Made by a program: the position numbers and the translations under genes. 64,000 nucleotides of DNA, taken from Tahibacter soli. GTDB taxonomy: Bacteria > Pseudomonadota > Gammaproteobacteria > Xanthomonadales > Rhodanobacteraceae. The notes beneath the pieces are model-generated. The model saw only the letters and a program-made list of their open reading frames with translations. It had not been told where the DNA came from and did not search any database. The DNA is taken from contig NZ_JAOVZO020000018.1 of assembly GCF_025717065.2 (NCBI RefSeq), positions 682,001 to 746,000 on the forward strand, written 5' to 3'. Below, piece after piece: positions 43,056-52,281 of this stretch; the first letter of the stretch is position 1; every line of letters begins with the position of its first letter.

Positions 43056-44741
43056 GTGAAAGACTTTCTTCGCGACCAGGTGCTGCAGGCGCTCGCCGAC
43101 CTGCAGCGCAACGGCAGCGTGCCCGAATCGGTCCCCACCGCCTTCGTGATCGAGCGCACGCGCAACAAGGACCACGGCGATTTCGCCGCGAACGCCGCGC
43201 TCCTGATGTCCAAGGCCGCGGGCCGGAAGCCGCGCGAACTCGCCGAGGCGCTCGTCGGCGCGCTGCCGGCGTCGCCGGCGATCGCGAAGGTCGAGATCGC
43301 GGGCCCGGGTTTCATCAATTTCTTCCTCTCGCCCGAGGCGTACCGCGCGCAGGTGCGCGACGTGCTCGCTCGGGGCGCCGCGTACGGCCGCAACGACGCC
43401 GGCGGCGGCAGGAAGGTGCAGATCGAATTCGTGTCGGCGAACCCGACCGGCCCGCTGCACGTCGGCCACGGGCGCGGCGCGGCGGTCGGCGACTGCCTCG
43501 CGCGCCTCCTCGAAGCCACCGGCTGGAACGTCAGCCGCGAGTTCTACTACAACGACGCCGGCCAGCAGATCGAAAACCTCACGACGTCGGTACAGCTGCG
43601 CGCGAAGGGCGTTGCGCCGGGCGACGCCGGCTGGCCGGAAGACGGCTACCGCGGCGAGTACATCAACGACGTGGCGCAGAGCTATCTCGCCGGCGACACG
43701 GTGCATGCCGACGACCGGCACGTGACCGGCGCGAAAGATCCCGACGACCGCGATGCGATCCGCGACTTCGCCGTTGCCTACCTGCGCCACGTGCAGGACG
43801 TCGACCTCAAGGCGTTCGGCGTGAACTTCGACGTGTTCTATCTGGAATCGTCGCTGTACACCGAAGGCAAGGTCGAAGAGACCGTCAAGGCGCTCGTCGA
43901 CGCGGGCCACACCTACGAAGAGGACGGCGCGCTGTGGCTGCGCACGACCGATTTCGGCGACGACAAGGACCGCGTCATGCGCAAGGCGCAGGGCGGCTAC
44001 ACGTATTTCCTGCCCGACATCGCGTACCACAAGACGAAGTGGCAGCGCGGCTACGGCCGCGTGATCAACGAGCAGGGCGCCGATCATCATTCGACCGTCA
44101 CGCGCGTGCGCGCGGGCCTGCAGGCGCTCGACGCCGGCATTCCGAAAGGCTGGCCCGAGTACGTACTGCACCAGATGGTCACGGTGATGCGCGGCGGCGA
44201 GGAAGTGAAGCTCGGAAAGCGCGCCGGCGGCTACGTGACGCTCGGCGATCTCATCGACGAGGTCGGCGCCGACGCGACGCGTTGGTTCCTGACCTCGCGC
44301 AAGGCCGATTCGCAGCTGACGTTCGACATCGATGTCGCGCGCGAGCAGTCGAACGACAATCCCGTGTACTACGTGCAGTACGCGCATGCTCGCGTCTGCA
44401 GCGTGCGGCGCCAGCTCGGCGAGCGCGGCCTCGAATGGAACCGCGACAACGGCCTGGCGAAGCTCGACCGGCTCGACGCCGCGCACGAACAGGACGTGAT
44501 GGTCGCGCTGTCGAAGTTCCCGGAGCTCGTCGACGTGGCCGCGACGAACCTCGAGCCGCATCTGGTGGCGACGTATCTGTACGAACTCGCCGCCGCGTTT
44601 CACGCCTGGTACAACGCGCACCATTTCATCGTCGACGACGCCGACCTGCGCGACGCGCGGCTCGCGCTGGCCGAAGCCGCGCGCATCGTGCTCGCGAACG
44701 GCCTGGACCTCCTCGGCATGGGCGCGCCGGAAAGCATGTAA
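43056..44741 (+). CDS. argS: Arginyl-tRNA synthetase
   Basis: The 561-aa class I enzyme has [20 protein letters not shown] (HIGH-like motif near residue 136), the RNA-binding N-terminal Add domain with [17 protein letters not shown], and the anticodon-binding C-terminus. The KMSKS loop appears as KLGKR, which is common in this enzyme. Start is GTG 43056, since the protein-like N-terminus [13 protein letters not shown] begins there. A TACAAT hexamer lies 30 bp upstream. The SPOR gene follows on the same strand. Confidence 0.95.
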   Translation: MKDFLRDQVLQALADLQRNGSVPESVPTAFVIERTRNKDHGDFAANAALLMSKAAGRKPRELAEALVGALPASPAIAKVEIAGPGFINFFLSPEAYRAQVRDVLARGAAYGRNDAGGGRKVQIEFVSANPTGPLHVGHGRGAAVGDCLARLLEATGWNVSREFYYNDAGQQIENLTTSVQLRAKGVAPGDAGWPEDGYRGEYINDVAQSYLAGDTVHADDRHVTGAKDPDDRDAIRDFAVAYLRHVQDVDLKAFGVNFDVFYLESSLYTEGKVEETVKALVDAGHTYEEDGALWLRTTDFGDDKDRVMRKAQGGYTYFLPDIAYHKTKWQRGYGRVINEQGADHHSTVTRVRAGLQALDAGIPKGWPEYVLHQMVTVMRGGEEVKLGKRAGGYVTLGDLIDEVGADATRWFLTSRKADSQLTFDIDVAREQSNDNPVYYVQYAHARVCSVRRQLGERGLEWNRDNGLAKLDRLDAAHEQDVMVALSKFPELVDVAATNLEPHLVATYLYELAAAFHAWYNAHHFIVDDADLRDARLALAEAARIVLANGLDLLGMGAPESM

Positions 44742-44866
44742 CGACGGCGCCGCGGGCCATCGCGTCCGCGGCGTGAGAGGAAAGCGTGCGAGAGGGCAGG
44801 AGCCTTCAGGTCGTCGTCACGACCGATCCGCACAATCACCGCGGCAACGCGAGAACGGAGCGACAG

Positions 44867-45520
44867 ATGGCGGCAAAACGCAAACAGGCGACGCGTACCG
44901 GCAACGGCGGCAATCCATGGCCGTTCTGGGTACCGTTCGCGCTCGGCGTGCTGCTCGGCCTCGGCTTCGCGGTCGTCGCGCTGTACAAGGGCTGGGCGCC
45001 GATCCTGCGCAAGGCGAACGTGCCGCAGCCGAACCCGGAAGCGACCGCGCCCAAGCCGAGCGAGCCGGCCGTCGCCGACGACGCGAAGAAACCCGCGGCG
45101 CCGAAGAAGACCTACGACTTCTATTCGGTGCTGCCGGAAATGGAGGTCGTGATTCCCGACGCCGAGCTCTCGGCCAAGGCGCGCGCCGAACAGCAGCGCC
45201 TGCAGAGCGCCGCGACGACGCCCGCACCGAACGCGACGACCGCGCCGGCAACCGTCGCGACCGCGCCGGCCGCCGGTGCGCGCTACGTACTGCAGGCCGG
45301 CTCGTATCCCGAAGCGAAAGCCGCCGAAGAAGTGAAGGCCAAGCTCGCGCTGCTCGGTTTCGTCGCGCGCGTGCAGCCGGTCACCGTCAACGGCAAGACG
45401 TGGCATCGCGTGCGCGTCGGCCCGTATGCGAGCGCGAGCGACGTCGAAAGCGCCAAGCAGTCGCTCAGCGAGAACGGGGTCAACGCGATCGCGTTGAAGG
45501 ATTCCGGCCCGGATCAGTAG
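44867..45520 (+). CDS. SPOR-domain membrane protein
   Basis: The 217-aa protein has a cytoplasmic basic start, one membrane helix (about 19-41), a Pro/Ala-rich linker with KTYDFYSVLPEMEVVIP, and a C-terminal SPOR domain (about 140-212; YVLQAGSYPEAKAAEEVKAKL, WHRVRVGPY). SPOR domains bind denuded peptidoglycan and place proteins at the division septum, as in FtsN. It is downstream of argS, a common arrangement. Its stop overlaps the next, convergent, gene by 7 nt. Confidence 0.9.
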   Translation: MAAKRKQATRTGNGGNPWPFWVPFALGVLLGLGFAVVALYKGWAPILRKANVPQPNPEATAPKPSEPAVADDAKKPAAPKKTYDFYSVLPEMEVVIPDAELSAKARAEQQRLQSAATTPAPNATTAPATVATAPAAGARYVLQAGSYPEAKAAEEVKAKLALLGFVARVQPVTVNGKTWHRVRVGPYASASDVESAKQSLSENGVNAIALKDSGPDQ

Positions 45521-46050
45521 GCGTTGCGGCGACGACGTCGCAACGCGTAGCCGCCGAACAGCGCAAGCGTCGTCGCCGTCAGCGCGAGAGAAGCGACGCC
45601 GAGCGAAGGGATCGGTGTGTCGGCAATCCCTGTGCCGACGACGACGGACGCCGCGATCGGTGCGCAGTCGGAAATGCCGAGACCGATATCCGTGTTGTCG
45701 ACGCGCAGACGGACCTGTACTGCGTACGTGCCATTCGGCAATGCCTCGAGCGGAATTCTCAACAGCGTGCGTGGCGGCGGTACGCCGATGCCACCCGTAT
45801 CCTGGGCGATGGCGTCGACGACTAGCGTCGAACCGGAAAGTGCCTGGGTGGACGAATCCAGCGCGTATAGTGCCGGCCCGCCGATCAACGCCGCAAACGG
45901 CGTACCGGCGGCCGGGTGCGGTGGGTCGAACACCAGCGAATCCGGCCACGGCTGCAACGGGGCTGCATAAAAGCACTGCGCCGTTGCAACACCGGATTGA
46001 CACAGCAACAGCAGAGCGATCGTTGCCGGTGCACTGATCCCTGTACGCAT
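45514..46050 (-). CDS. Exported protein with IPTL-like sorting tail
   Basis: The 178-aa protein has a signal peptide (about 1-24, GVATAQ), a beta-rich body and the end DTPIPSLGVASLALTATTLA followed by ALRRRRR. A short Pro-motif, one membrane helix and an arginine cluster are the pattern of IPTL/PEP-type C-terminal anchors. No function is known. Its last 7 nt overlap the convergent SPOR gene. Confidence 0.7.
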   Translation of the reverse strand: MRTGISAPATIALLLLCQSGVATAQCFYAAPLQPWPDSLVFDPPHPAAGTPFAALIGGPALYALDSSTQALSGSTLVVDAIAQDTGGIGVPPPRTLLRIPLEALPNGTYAVQVRLRVDNTDIGLGISDCAPIAASVVVGTGIADTPIPSLGVASLALTATTLALFGGYALRRRRRNAY

Positions 46051-46108
46051 TCGTCGCTCTCACTCGGCTGTTTCCCGGTAGACGCGCATATCGCGACGCG
46101 CCCCCAAA

Positions 46109-46140
46109 ACAGCAACGGGCTCTGTCGAGCCCGTTGCTGT
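46109..46140 (-). terminator. Terminator-like hairpin after the first sugar-dehydrogenase gene
   Basis: A 14-bp stem (46109-46122 with 46127-46140) closes a TGTC loop, 21 nt past the stop of the minus-strand dehydrogenase gene; a TTTT run follows on that strand. Confidence 0.75.
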
Positions 46141-46160
46141 CATGCCGACGCCGGCACCGA

Positions 46161-47489
46161 CTACTGCTCGAAGCCGTCCTCGAAAATGAAGTCGGACGTC
46201 AGCTTGAACACCTGTCCGTTGCCTTGTCCCACGTAGACGTTGCCGGCCTGGTCTTCGCCGAAGCCGTAGATGCCGCTCGACGAAAGACCGGTATCGTTCT
46301 GCCCGCCGGCGTCCCAGGTCGGGGTCAGCGTGCTGTCGGCCCACCAGAGCTTGCCGGTGCACGAGTCGCTATAGAAATACGTGCCGCGCATCGGCGCGAT
46401 CGGACCGCGGAACACGAAGCCGCCGACGACGGCGCAGTCGCCGGCCGCGTGGCTGTACTCGATCACCGGCGCGATCGTCGACGTCGTCGCCGGGCAGTTC
46501 GTGCCGGAACCCGACGTCGTGAAGTAGTGGCGGCCCTCGCAGCGGCTCCAGCCGTGGTCGAGCCCGCCCGCGATGCCCGCCGCCTCGACCGTCACTTCCT
46601 CGTAGTTGCCCTGACCGACATCGCCGATGATCATGCGGCCGTTGGCGCGATCGAAGCTCCAGCGCCACGGATTGCGAAAGCCGTGCGACCAGATCTCGTC
46701 GCAGGTGTTGCTGGTGCCCGTGTGCGGATTGCTCGCCGGAATCGCGTATTCGAGCGGGTTGACGCCGTTCGAGCCGCACATGTCGGCCGTCGCCGTGCCG
46801 CCGCGCGTATCGACGTCGATGCGCAGCATCTTGCCGAGGAGGTAGTACTGCGTGCCGCTCGGATTGGTGCCGCAGCTGTTGCGATTGCTGTCCGCCGGCT
46901 TCTTCCACAGGCATTCGGCGAAGCCGTGCGGATTGTTCTGCGCGCCGCTGTCGCCGGAAGAAATGTACAAGTATCCGTCCGCCCCGAAGTGGATGTCGCC
47001 GCCGTTGTGATTGCCGGCGAGATCCGGGATGCGAAGAACGATCGTACCGTTCGTGTCGGCGACGTCCGAATCCGGGGTCGGCACGGTGTAGCGCGCGACG
47101 ACCTGGTCCGGCGACGTGCCGAGCCGCTCGTCGGCGGCCGGGCGGGTGTAAAAAATATAGAACTCGGTATTGTGCGCCAGATCCGGCTTGCCGAAGTTCG
47201 GGTGGAACGCAAGACCGAGCAGGCCGCTTTCGCTGCTCGTCGTGACGGCGCGCGTCAGGAACGGCGTCGTGAGCAGCGTGCCGTTCTTGACGACGCGGAT
47301 CGTGCCGCCCTTCTGCACGATGAAAACGCGATTGCTGCCGTCGTTCGGCGCGCGGATCGCGACCGGCGTCGAGAACGTCGTCGACGCGTTCGGAAAACGC
47401 GTCATGGCGAGATCGGGCGGCGGCGCCGCCATCGCGTTCAGGGCCAGCGCGGCGAGGCCCGTCCCCGCCAACCACTTGATGATGCGCAT
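46161..47489 (-). CDS. PQQ-type sugar/sorbosone dehydrogenase-like exported protein, copy 1
   Basis: The 442-aa protein has a signal peptide (about 1-22, AMA) and a six-bladed propeller of the soluble glucose/sorbosone dehydrogenase group: SGLLGLAFHPNFG, NHNGGDIHFGADGYLYISSGDSG, RNPWRWSFD and YGFGEDQAGNVYVG. These proteins bind PQQ and oxidise sugars or aldehydes outside the cytoplasm. It ends SDFIFEDGFEQ. It is a tandem paralogue of the next gene, 73 bp away. Confidence 0.85.
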   Translation of the reverse strand: MRIIKWLAGTGLAALALNAMAAPPPDLAMTRFPNASTTFSTPVAIRAPNDGSNRVFIVQKGGTIRVVKNGTLLTTPFLTRAVTTSSESGLLGLAFHPNFGKPDLAHNTEFYIFYTRPAADERLGTSPDQVVARYTVPTPDSDVADTNGTIVLRIPDLAGNHNGGDIHFGADGYLYISSGDSGAQNNPHGFAECLWKKPADSNRNSCGTNPSGTQYYLLGKMLRIDVDTRGGTATADMCGSNGVNPLEYAIPASNPHTGTSNTCDEIWSHGFRNPWRWSFDRANGRMIIGDVGQGNYEEVTVEAAGIAGGLDHGWSRCEGRHYFTTSGSGTNCPATTSTIAPVIEYSHAAGDCAVVGGFVFRGPIAPMRGTYFYSDSCTGKLWWADSTLTPTWDAGGQNDTGLSSSGIYGFGEDQAGNVYVGQGNGQVFKLTSDFIFEDGFEQ

Positions 47490-47562
47490 CTTCGTTCCCT
47501 CCGAGTGATAAACCGAGTGTGCGCCCGCGATCGCGTCGCCAGCCAGCGCGGCAATGTGCCGG

Positions 47563-48921
47563 CTACTGTTCGAAACCGTCCTCGAAGATGAGGTCGGAAC
47601 CGAGGGCCGACGTCAGTACGAACACCGTGCCGTTGCCCTTGCCGATGTAGAGGTTGCCGGCCTCGTCTTCGCCGAAGCCGTAGATGCCGCCGCTCGTATT
47701 GACGCCGCTGTCGTTGAGGCCGCCGGCGTCCCAGACGCCCGGCAGCGTGCTGTCGGCCCAGCGCACCTTGCCGCCGCACGAGTCGCTGTAGAAATACGTG
47801 CCGCGCATCATCACGATCGGTCCGCGATAGACGAAACCGCCGACCACGGCGCAGTCGGCCGTGTGGTCGTATTCGATCACGGGTGCGACGGTGGACGTCG
47901 TGGCCGGACAGTTCGTGCCGGATCCCGACGTCGTGAAGTAGTGGCGCCCTTCGCAGCGGCTCCAGCCGTAGTCGAGACCGCCCGGTCCGCCCGGCGCTTC
48001 GACCGACACTTCTTCGTAGTTGCCCTGCCCGACGTCGCCGATGATCATGCGGCCGTTCGCGCGATCGAAGCTCCAGCGCCACGGATTGCGAAAGCCGTGC
48101 GACCAGATCTCGTCGCAGGTGTTGCTGGTGCCCGTGTGCGGATTGCTCGGCGGAATCGAGTACTCCGCCGGCGCGATGCCGTTCGAGCCGCACATGTCGG
48201 CCGTCACCGCGCCGCCGCGGTTGTCGACGTCGATGCGCAGCATCTTGCCGAGCAGGTAGTACTGCGTGCCGTTCGGGTTGGTGCCGCAGGTGTTGCGGTT
48301 GTTGTCGGCCGGCTTCTTCCACAGGCATTCGGCAAAGCCGTGCGGATTGTTCTGCGCGCCGCTGTCGCCGGACGAAATGTACAGATATCCATCGGTACCG
48401 AAGTGGATGTCGCCGCCGTTGTGGTTGTCGGCAAGGTCGGGCAGGCGCAGCACGATCGTACCGTTGGTGTTGGCGATATCGGGGTTCGACGAAACCGTGT
48501 AGCGCATCACCACCTGGTCGGGCGAGGTGCCCAGGCGCGGATCGCCCGAGGGGCGCGTCTTGAAGATGTAGAACTCGTCGTTGTGCGGCAGGTCCGGCTT
48601 GCCGTAGTTCGGGTGGAACGCAAGGCCCAGCAGGCCGCTTTCGCTGCCGTTCAGGATCGTGGGAACGGTCAGGAACGGCGTCGCGAGCGGTACGCCGTTC
48701 TTGACGATGCTGATGACGCCGCCGCCCTGGCCCGTATTGCCCTTCTGTACGATGAAGACGCGACCGCTGCCGTCGTGCGGCGCGCGTATCGCCACCGGCG
48801 TCGGATACGACGTCGACGAATTCGGAAAACGCGTCATCGCCAGATCCGGCGGCAACGCCGCCGTCGCGCTCAGCGCCAGCGCGGCGAGACCCGCGCCGGC
48901 AAACAGCTTGTTCAATCGCAT
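47563..48921 (-). CDS. PQQ-type sugar/sorbosone dehydrogenase-like exported protein, copy 2
   Basis: This 452-aa protein is a close paralogue of copy 1, with the same motifs (GGDIHFGTDGYLYISSGDSG, RNPWRWSFD) and the same tail LIFEDGFEQ. It has an extra loop NTGQGGGVISIV near residue 55, and long stretches of nearly identical DNA are shared. ATG 48921 begins the signal peptide MRLNKLFAGAGLAALALS. It is transcribed before copy 1. Retention of both copies suggests different substrates or dosage. Confidence 0.85.
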   Translation of the reverse strand: MRLNKLFAGAGLAALALSATAALPPDLAMTRFPNSSTSYPTPVAIRAPHDGSGRVFIVQKGNTGQGGGVISIVKNGVPLATPFLTVPTILNGSESGLLGLAFHPNYGKPDLPHNDEFYIFKTRPSGDPRLGTSPDQVVMRYTVSSNPDIANTNGTIVLRLPDLADNHNGGDIHFGTDGYLYISSGDSGAQNNPHGFAECLWKKPADNNRNTCGTNPNGTQYYLLGKMLRIDVDNRGGAVTADMCGSNGIAPAEYSIPPSNPHTGTSNTCDEIWSHGFRNPWRWSFDRANGRMIIGDVGQGNYEEVSVEAPGGPGGLDYGWSRCEGRHYFTTSGSGTNCPATTSTVAPVIEYDHTADCAVVGGFVYRGPIVMMRGTYFYSDSCGGKVRWADSTLPGVWDAGGLNDSGVNTSGGIYGFGEDEAGNLYIGKGNGTVFVLTSALGSDLIFEDGFEQ

Positions 48922-49018
48922 GAATCCATACTCCGCACGGGAAGGATGCAAGTCTGCGCCCGCGCGCGGCGGCGTTGCCAGCGCGTTCGCGTCGCCGCGT
49001 GACACGCCGCACAAAGCC

Positions 49019-49888
49019 TCAGACGCGCGGTCGTTTCAGGCGGATCAGCGCGGAGATGTCGTCGTCGGCGTAGCCTTGGCGCATCAGCTCCGCATAGTCT
49101 GCGATCGACCGGTCGATGACGGTGCGGTCGGTGCCGGCGTTTCGTGCAAGGCCCTGTACGATCAGCAGGTCCTTGTGCAGCAGACCCAGCTTGAAGCCGA
49201 CGCTGAACTCGTTGCGCAGCAGCGTCGCTCCGCGCTTGTCGAGAAACCAGTTGCCGGCGGCGCCGGCGCCGAGCGTCGGCAGCAGCGTCGCGGGATCGAG
49301 GCCCAGCGCTTCGGCGAGCGCGAGCCCTTCGGTCACCGCATGGGCGATGCCGGCGATGAGCACCTGGTTGACCGCCTTCGTGTTCTGGCCGGCGCCGACA
49401 TCGCCCATGTGACTGATGCGCGCGCCGTAGGCTTCCAGCACCGGCCGCGCGCGTTCGAGCGCCGCCGCGTCGCCGCCCACCATGATCGACAGCTTGCCGT
49501 TCTTCGCGCCCTCGACGCCGCCGGAGACCGGCGCGTCGAGAAAGTCGCCGCCGGCCGCGCGCATGATCAGCGCGGCTTCCTGCGCGGTCGGCGACGACAC
49601 GGTCGAGTGATCGACGACGATCGTGCCGGGCGCGGCGCCCTGCGCGATCTGTCGCGTCACCGCCAGCACGTCGTCGTCGCCCGTGACGCACAGCGCGATC
49701 ACATCGCACTGCGCGGCGAGTTCGGCGTAGCTCGCAGGCGCGGCAACGCCCAGTTCCTGCGCGAGTTCCGTCGCCTTGGCCGCGCTGCGGTTGCCGACCG
49801 CGGCCAGCAGCCCCGCGCGCGCCAGGTGCCCGGCCATCGGCCGGCCCATCGCGCCGAGGCCGATAAATCCCGCTCGTATCGTATTCAT
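49019..49888 (-). CDS. 3-hydroxyisobutyrate dehydrogenase-family NAD(P) oxidoreductase
   Basis: The 289-aa protein has the Rossmann opening GFIGLGAMGRPMAGHLA, the substrate motif DAPVSGGVEGA, catalytic lysine region NTKAVNQVL and the C-terminal helical domain. Members reduce or oxidise short hydroxy-acids. It follows oleC by 27 bp on the same strand. It is not an OleD, which belongs to a different dehydrogenase family. GGAG lies 6 nt before ATG 49888. Confidence 0.85.
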   Translation of the reverse strand: MNTIRAGFIGLGAMGRPMAGHLARAGLLAAVGNRSAAKATELAQELGVAAPASYAELAAQCDVIALCVTGDDDVLAVTRQIAQGAAPGTIVVDHSTVSSPTAQEAALIMRAAGGDFLDAPVSGGVEGAKNGKLSIMVGGDAAALERARPVLEAYGARISHMGDVGAGQNTKAVNQVLIAGIAHAVTEGLALAEALGLDPATLLPTLGAGAAGNWFLDKRGATLLRNEFSVGFKLGLLHKDLLIVQGLARNAGTDRTVIDRSIADYAELMRQGYADDDISALIRLKRPRV

Positions 49889-49915
49889 GCGTACTCCGCT
49901 GCGGCTGCCGTCCGG

Positions 49916-51574
49916 CTAGCCGTTTATCTGTCCGGCCGCCCAGACGGCCAGACGCTCGCGGCCGATCTTCGCGTTGTGGCGGATATCGACCGGAAAGCCC
50001 GGGTGGAAAAGAAAATGCGCGATGCCACGCGTATGCGCATAGCGGCGCGCGAGGTTGCGCGCCTCGGCGTCGATGCGTTCGCGCGCATTGTCGCCGGCGT
50101 CGGCGTCGAGTTCGAGACACAGCACCGGCACCTGTGCGCCCGCCGCGCCGACGCCGACCAGCGCGCTGCGGCGCACGCCCGCGATCGTGTTGAAGATCGG
50201 CTCGGCCTGCTCGGTGTACAGATCGCCGCCGGCCGCGCGCACGCGCTGCGTCTTGCGACCGCAGAACCACAGCCGGCCGGACGTGTCGAACCAGCCCAGG
50301 TCGCCCATGCGATGCACGATGCGGGCGCCGTCGGCGATCTTCGCCGCGGCGGTCGCCGCGTCGCGTGCGTGGTAGCGCTCGGTCGTCGTCGGACCGGCCA
50401 CCGTGATCTCGCCGACCTCGCCGGCGGCCAGTTGGCGCACCTGCGACCAGTCGGCGATCGGCGCGTCGTCGATCGCGATGATGCGCACGGTATTCGCCGC
50501 GAGCGGCCGGCCGACGCAGGTGCCGGCGCCGGATTCGGTCGCCTGGCGCGTTTCCGACAGCAGCTCGCGGCTTTCGACGACGGCCAGCGGCAGGCATTCG
50601 GTCGCGCCGTACGGCGTATAGATGCGCGCGGCGTCGTCGAGGCAGCGGCGCAACCGCGCGAGCACGGCCTGCGGCACCGGCGCGCCGGCGGAAATCACGA
50701 TGCGCAAGCTGCCGAGCACGACGCCGTGGCGCTCGCAATGGCGCGACAGCGTGTCGAGCAGCGCCGGCGACCCGAACAGCATGTCGACGCCGTAGCGCTC
50801 GATCGCCGCGATCAGCTTGCGCGGATCGGCCGATGCCGGGCGCGTGGGGTCCATGTCGGGTATCACCGACGTCGAACCGAGCGCCGGGTCGAACAGCGCG
50901 AACGGCGGAAACGTCGGCATGTTGACGCGGCCCGGCGCTATCGCGAACGCCTCGCGCAGGAGGTCCACCTGCGCCAGAAAATGCCGGTGCCGGTATTCGA
51001 CGCCTTTCGGCACGCCGGTCGAGCCCGACGTGAACAGGATCGCCGCGAGTTCGTCCGCGCGCGTCGCGGCCGGCGCGAAACCGTCGGGCGACGTTTCGGC
51101 GCGCAGCGCGTCGAGCGTGCGTCCGCCCCAGCCGAACCGGCTGCCGACGCTGACGACGATGCGCACCGAACGGCGCGCCCAGCCGAGCACGAGCCGCGCG
51201 ACGTGGGCGAGCGCGATACCGACGAACGCCTCGGGCGCCGCTTCGGCGAGGCATTGTTTGAGCGCGCGGCGATCGATGCCCGGATCGATCAGCACCGGCA
51301 CCGCGCCGAGCTTGAACAGCGCATACATCAGCACGAACAGCTCGCGACCCGGCCGCACCATCAGCGCGGTCTTCATGCCGCGCGCGATGCCGGCGCGCGT
51401 CAGCGCGGCGGCGGCGTGGTCGCTCGCGCGATCGAGCTGCGCGTAGGTGAATTCGGCGTACCCGGGCAGGCCGTCGGCTTGCGCGCGGCCGACCGGAATG
51501 CGCAGCGCGACCGCGTCGGGCTGCGCGCGGGCGCTCGCCGTGAGCGCGCTCGCGATGTTCGCGATGTCGTCCAC
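49916..51574 (-). CDS. oleC: OleC-type beta-lactone synthetase (AMP-ligase family)
   Basis: The 552-aa protein is an adenylate-forming enzyme (phosphate loop ILFTSGSTGVPKGV, YGATE, GRKTQRVRAAGG). In olefin biosynthesis OleC converts the beta-hydroxy acid to a beta-lactone. The start is GTG 51574, 2 nt after the stop of the M50 gene, indicating tight coupling. Context with OleA and OleB supports the OleC call over a general acyl-CoA synthetase. Confidence 0.85.
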   Translation of the reverse strand: MDDIANIASALTASARAQPDAVALRIPVGRAQADGLPGYAEFTYAQLDRASDHAAAALTRAGIARGMKTALMVRPGRELFVLMYALFKLGAVPVLIDPGIDRRALKQCLAEAAPEAFVGIALAHVARLVLGWARRSVRIVVSVGSRFGWGGRTLDALRAETSPDGFAPAATRADELAAILFTSGSTGVPKGVEYRHRHFLAQVDLLREAFAIAPGRVNMPTFPPFALFDPALGSTSVIPDMDPTRPASADPRKLIAAIERYGVDMLFGSPALLDTLSRHCERHGVVLGSLRIVISAGAPVPQAVLARLRRCLDDAARIYTPYGATECLPLAVVESRELLSETRQATESGAGTCVGRPLAANTVRIIAIDDAPIADWSQVRQLAAGEVGEITVAGPTTTERYHARDAATAAAKIADGARIVHRMGDLGWFDTSGRLWFCGRKTQRVRAAGGDLYTEQAEPIFNTIAGVRRSALVGVGAAGAQVPVLCLELDADAGDNARERIDAEARNLARRYAHTRGIAHFLFHPGFPVDIRHNAKIGRERLAVWAAGQING

Positions 51575-51576
51575 GG

Positions 51577-52278
51577 CTACGTTCCCGCCGCGCGGCGGCG
51601 ATACGCCAGGCGCAGCGTGACAAGAAGCATCGCGAGCGACAGCACGGTCCACACTACGGCCCAGACGACGGCGGGCACGCCGGTCGCCTGGGCCATGCTC
51701 AGCGCGTCGGTCTGCACGTTGGTCGCCGTGGACAGGCGCAGCACGGTGAACAGGCTGTTGAAGCCGTCGAGCACGAGCTGCAGCGCGAGCACGAGCAACA
51801 GCACGTCGGACCACGGCGAGCGCAGGCGCCGGCCCGCGACGACGAGCGCGGCGGCGATCGCAAGGCCGGTCGCGATGCCGAACAGGTTGCGCACGAACAA
51901 CAGGCACAGGAGGCCCAGCAGCACGCCGAGCGCGGTCAGCAGCGTGCGCGCCGACAGGCCGCGCGCGGCGAGGAGGATCAGCACGCCGCCGAATACCGCG
52001 CTGCCGACGTAACCGGCGCTCGCGATGACGAAGCGGATGCCGCCGCTCGACCAGGCGAGGCCCGACAGGTCCGGCGATACCGTGAAGCGCTCGAAGTGTC
52101 CGCCGGTCGCGAGCGCGGCGAGGCCGTGGCCGAGCTCGTGCACGAACGTGCCGAACAGGCGAAACGGATAGACGACGAACCCGAAATACGGGATCTGCCA
52201 CAACACGAGCAGTGCGAGCGTCAGCACGGCGAGGCCGACGAGTTCGCTCACGCGCCAACCGTCCGAGAAACCGCTCAT
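51577..52278 (-). CDS. M50-family integral-membrane metalloprotease
   Basis: The 233-aa protein has about five to six membrane helices and the zinc motif HELGH (H47, E48, H51) after the first helix. M50 proteases cut within membranes. It sits between oleB and oleC with 3 and 2 nt spacing. Such a protein is often found in ole clusters of this group, where its role is unknown; it might help anchor or turn over the complex. Confidence 0.8.
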   Translation of the reverse strand: MSGFSDGWRVSELVGLAVLTLALLVLWQIPYFGFVVYPFRLFGTFVHELGHGLAALATGGHFERFTVSPDLSGLAWSSGGIRFVIASAGYVGSAVFGGVLILLAARGLSARTLLTALGVLLGLLCLLFVRNLFGIATGLAIAAALVVAGRRLRSPWSDVLLLVLALQLVLDGFNSLFTVLRLSTATNVQTDALSMAQATGVPAVVWAVVWTVLSLAMLLVTLRLAYRRRAAGT

Positions 52279-52281
52279 GGA

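Noticed and set aside
49019-49888. OleD
   Set aside because: The motifs are those of the 3-hydroxyisobutyrate dehydrogenase family, not the SDR/epimerase type of OleD.
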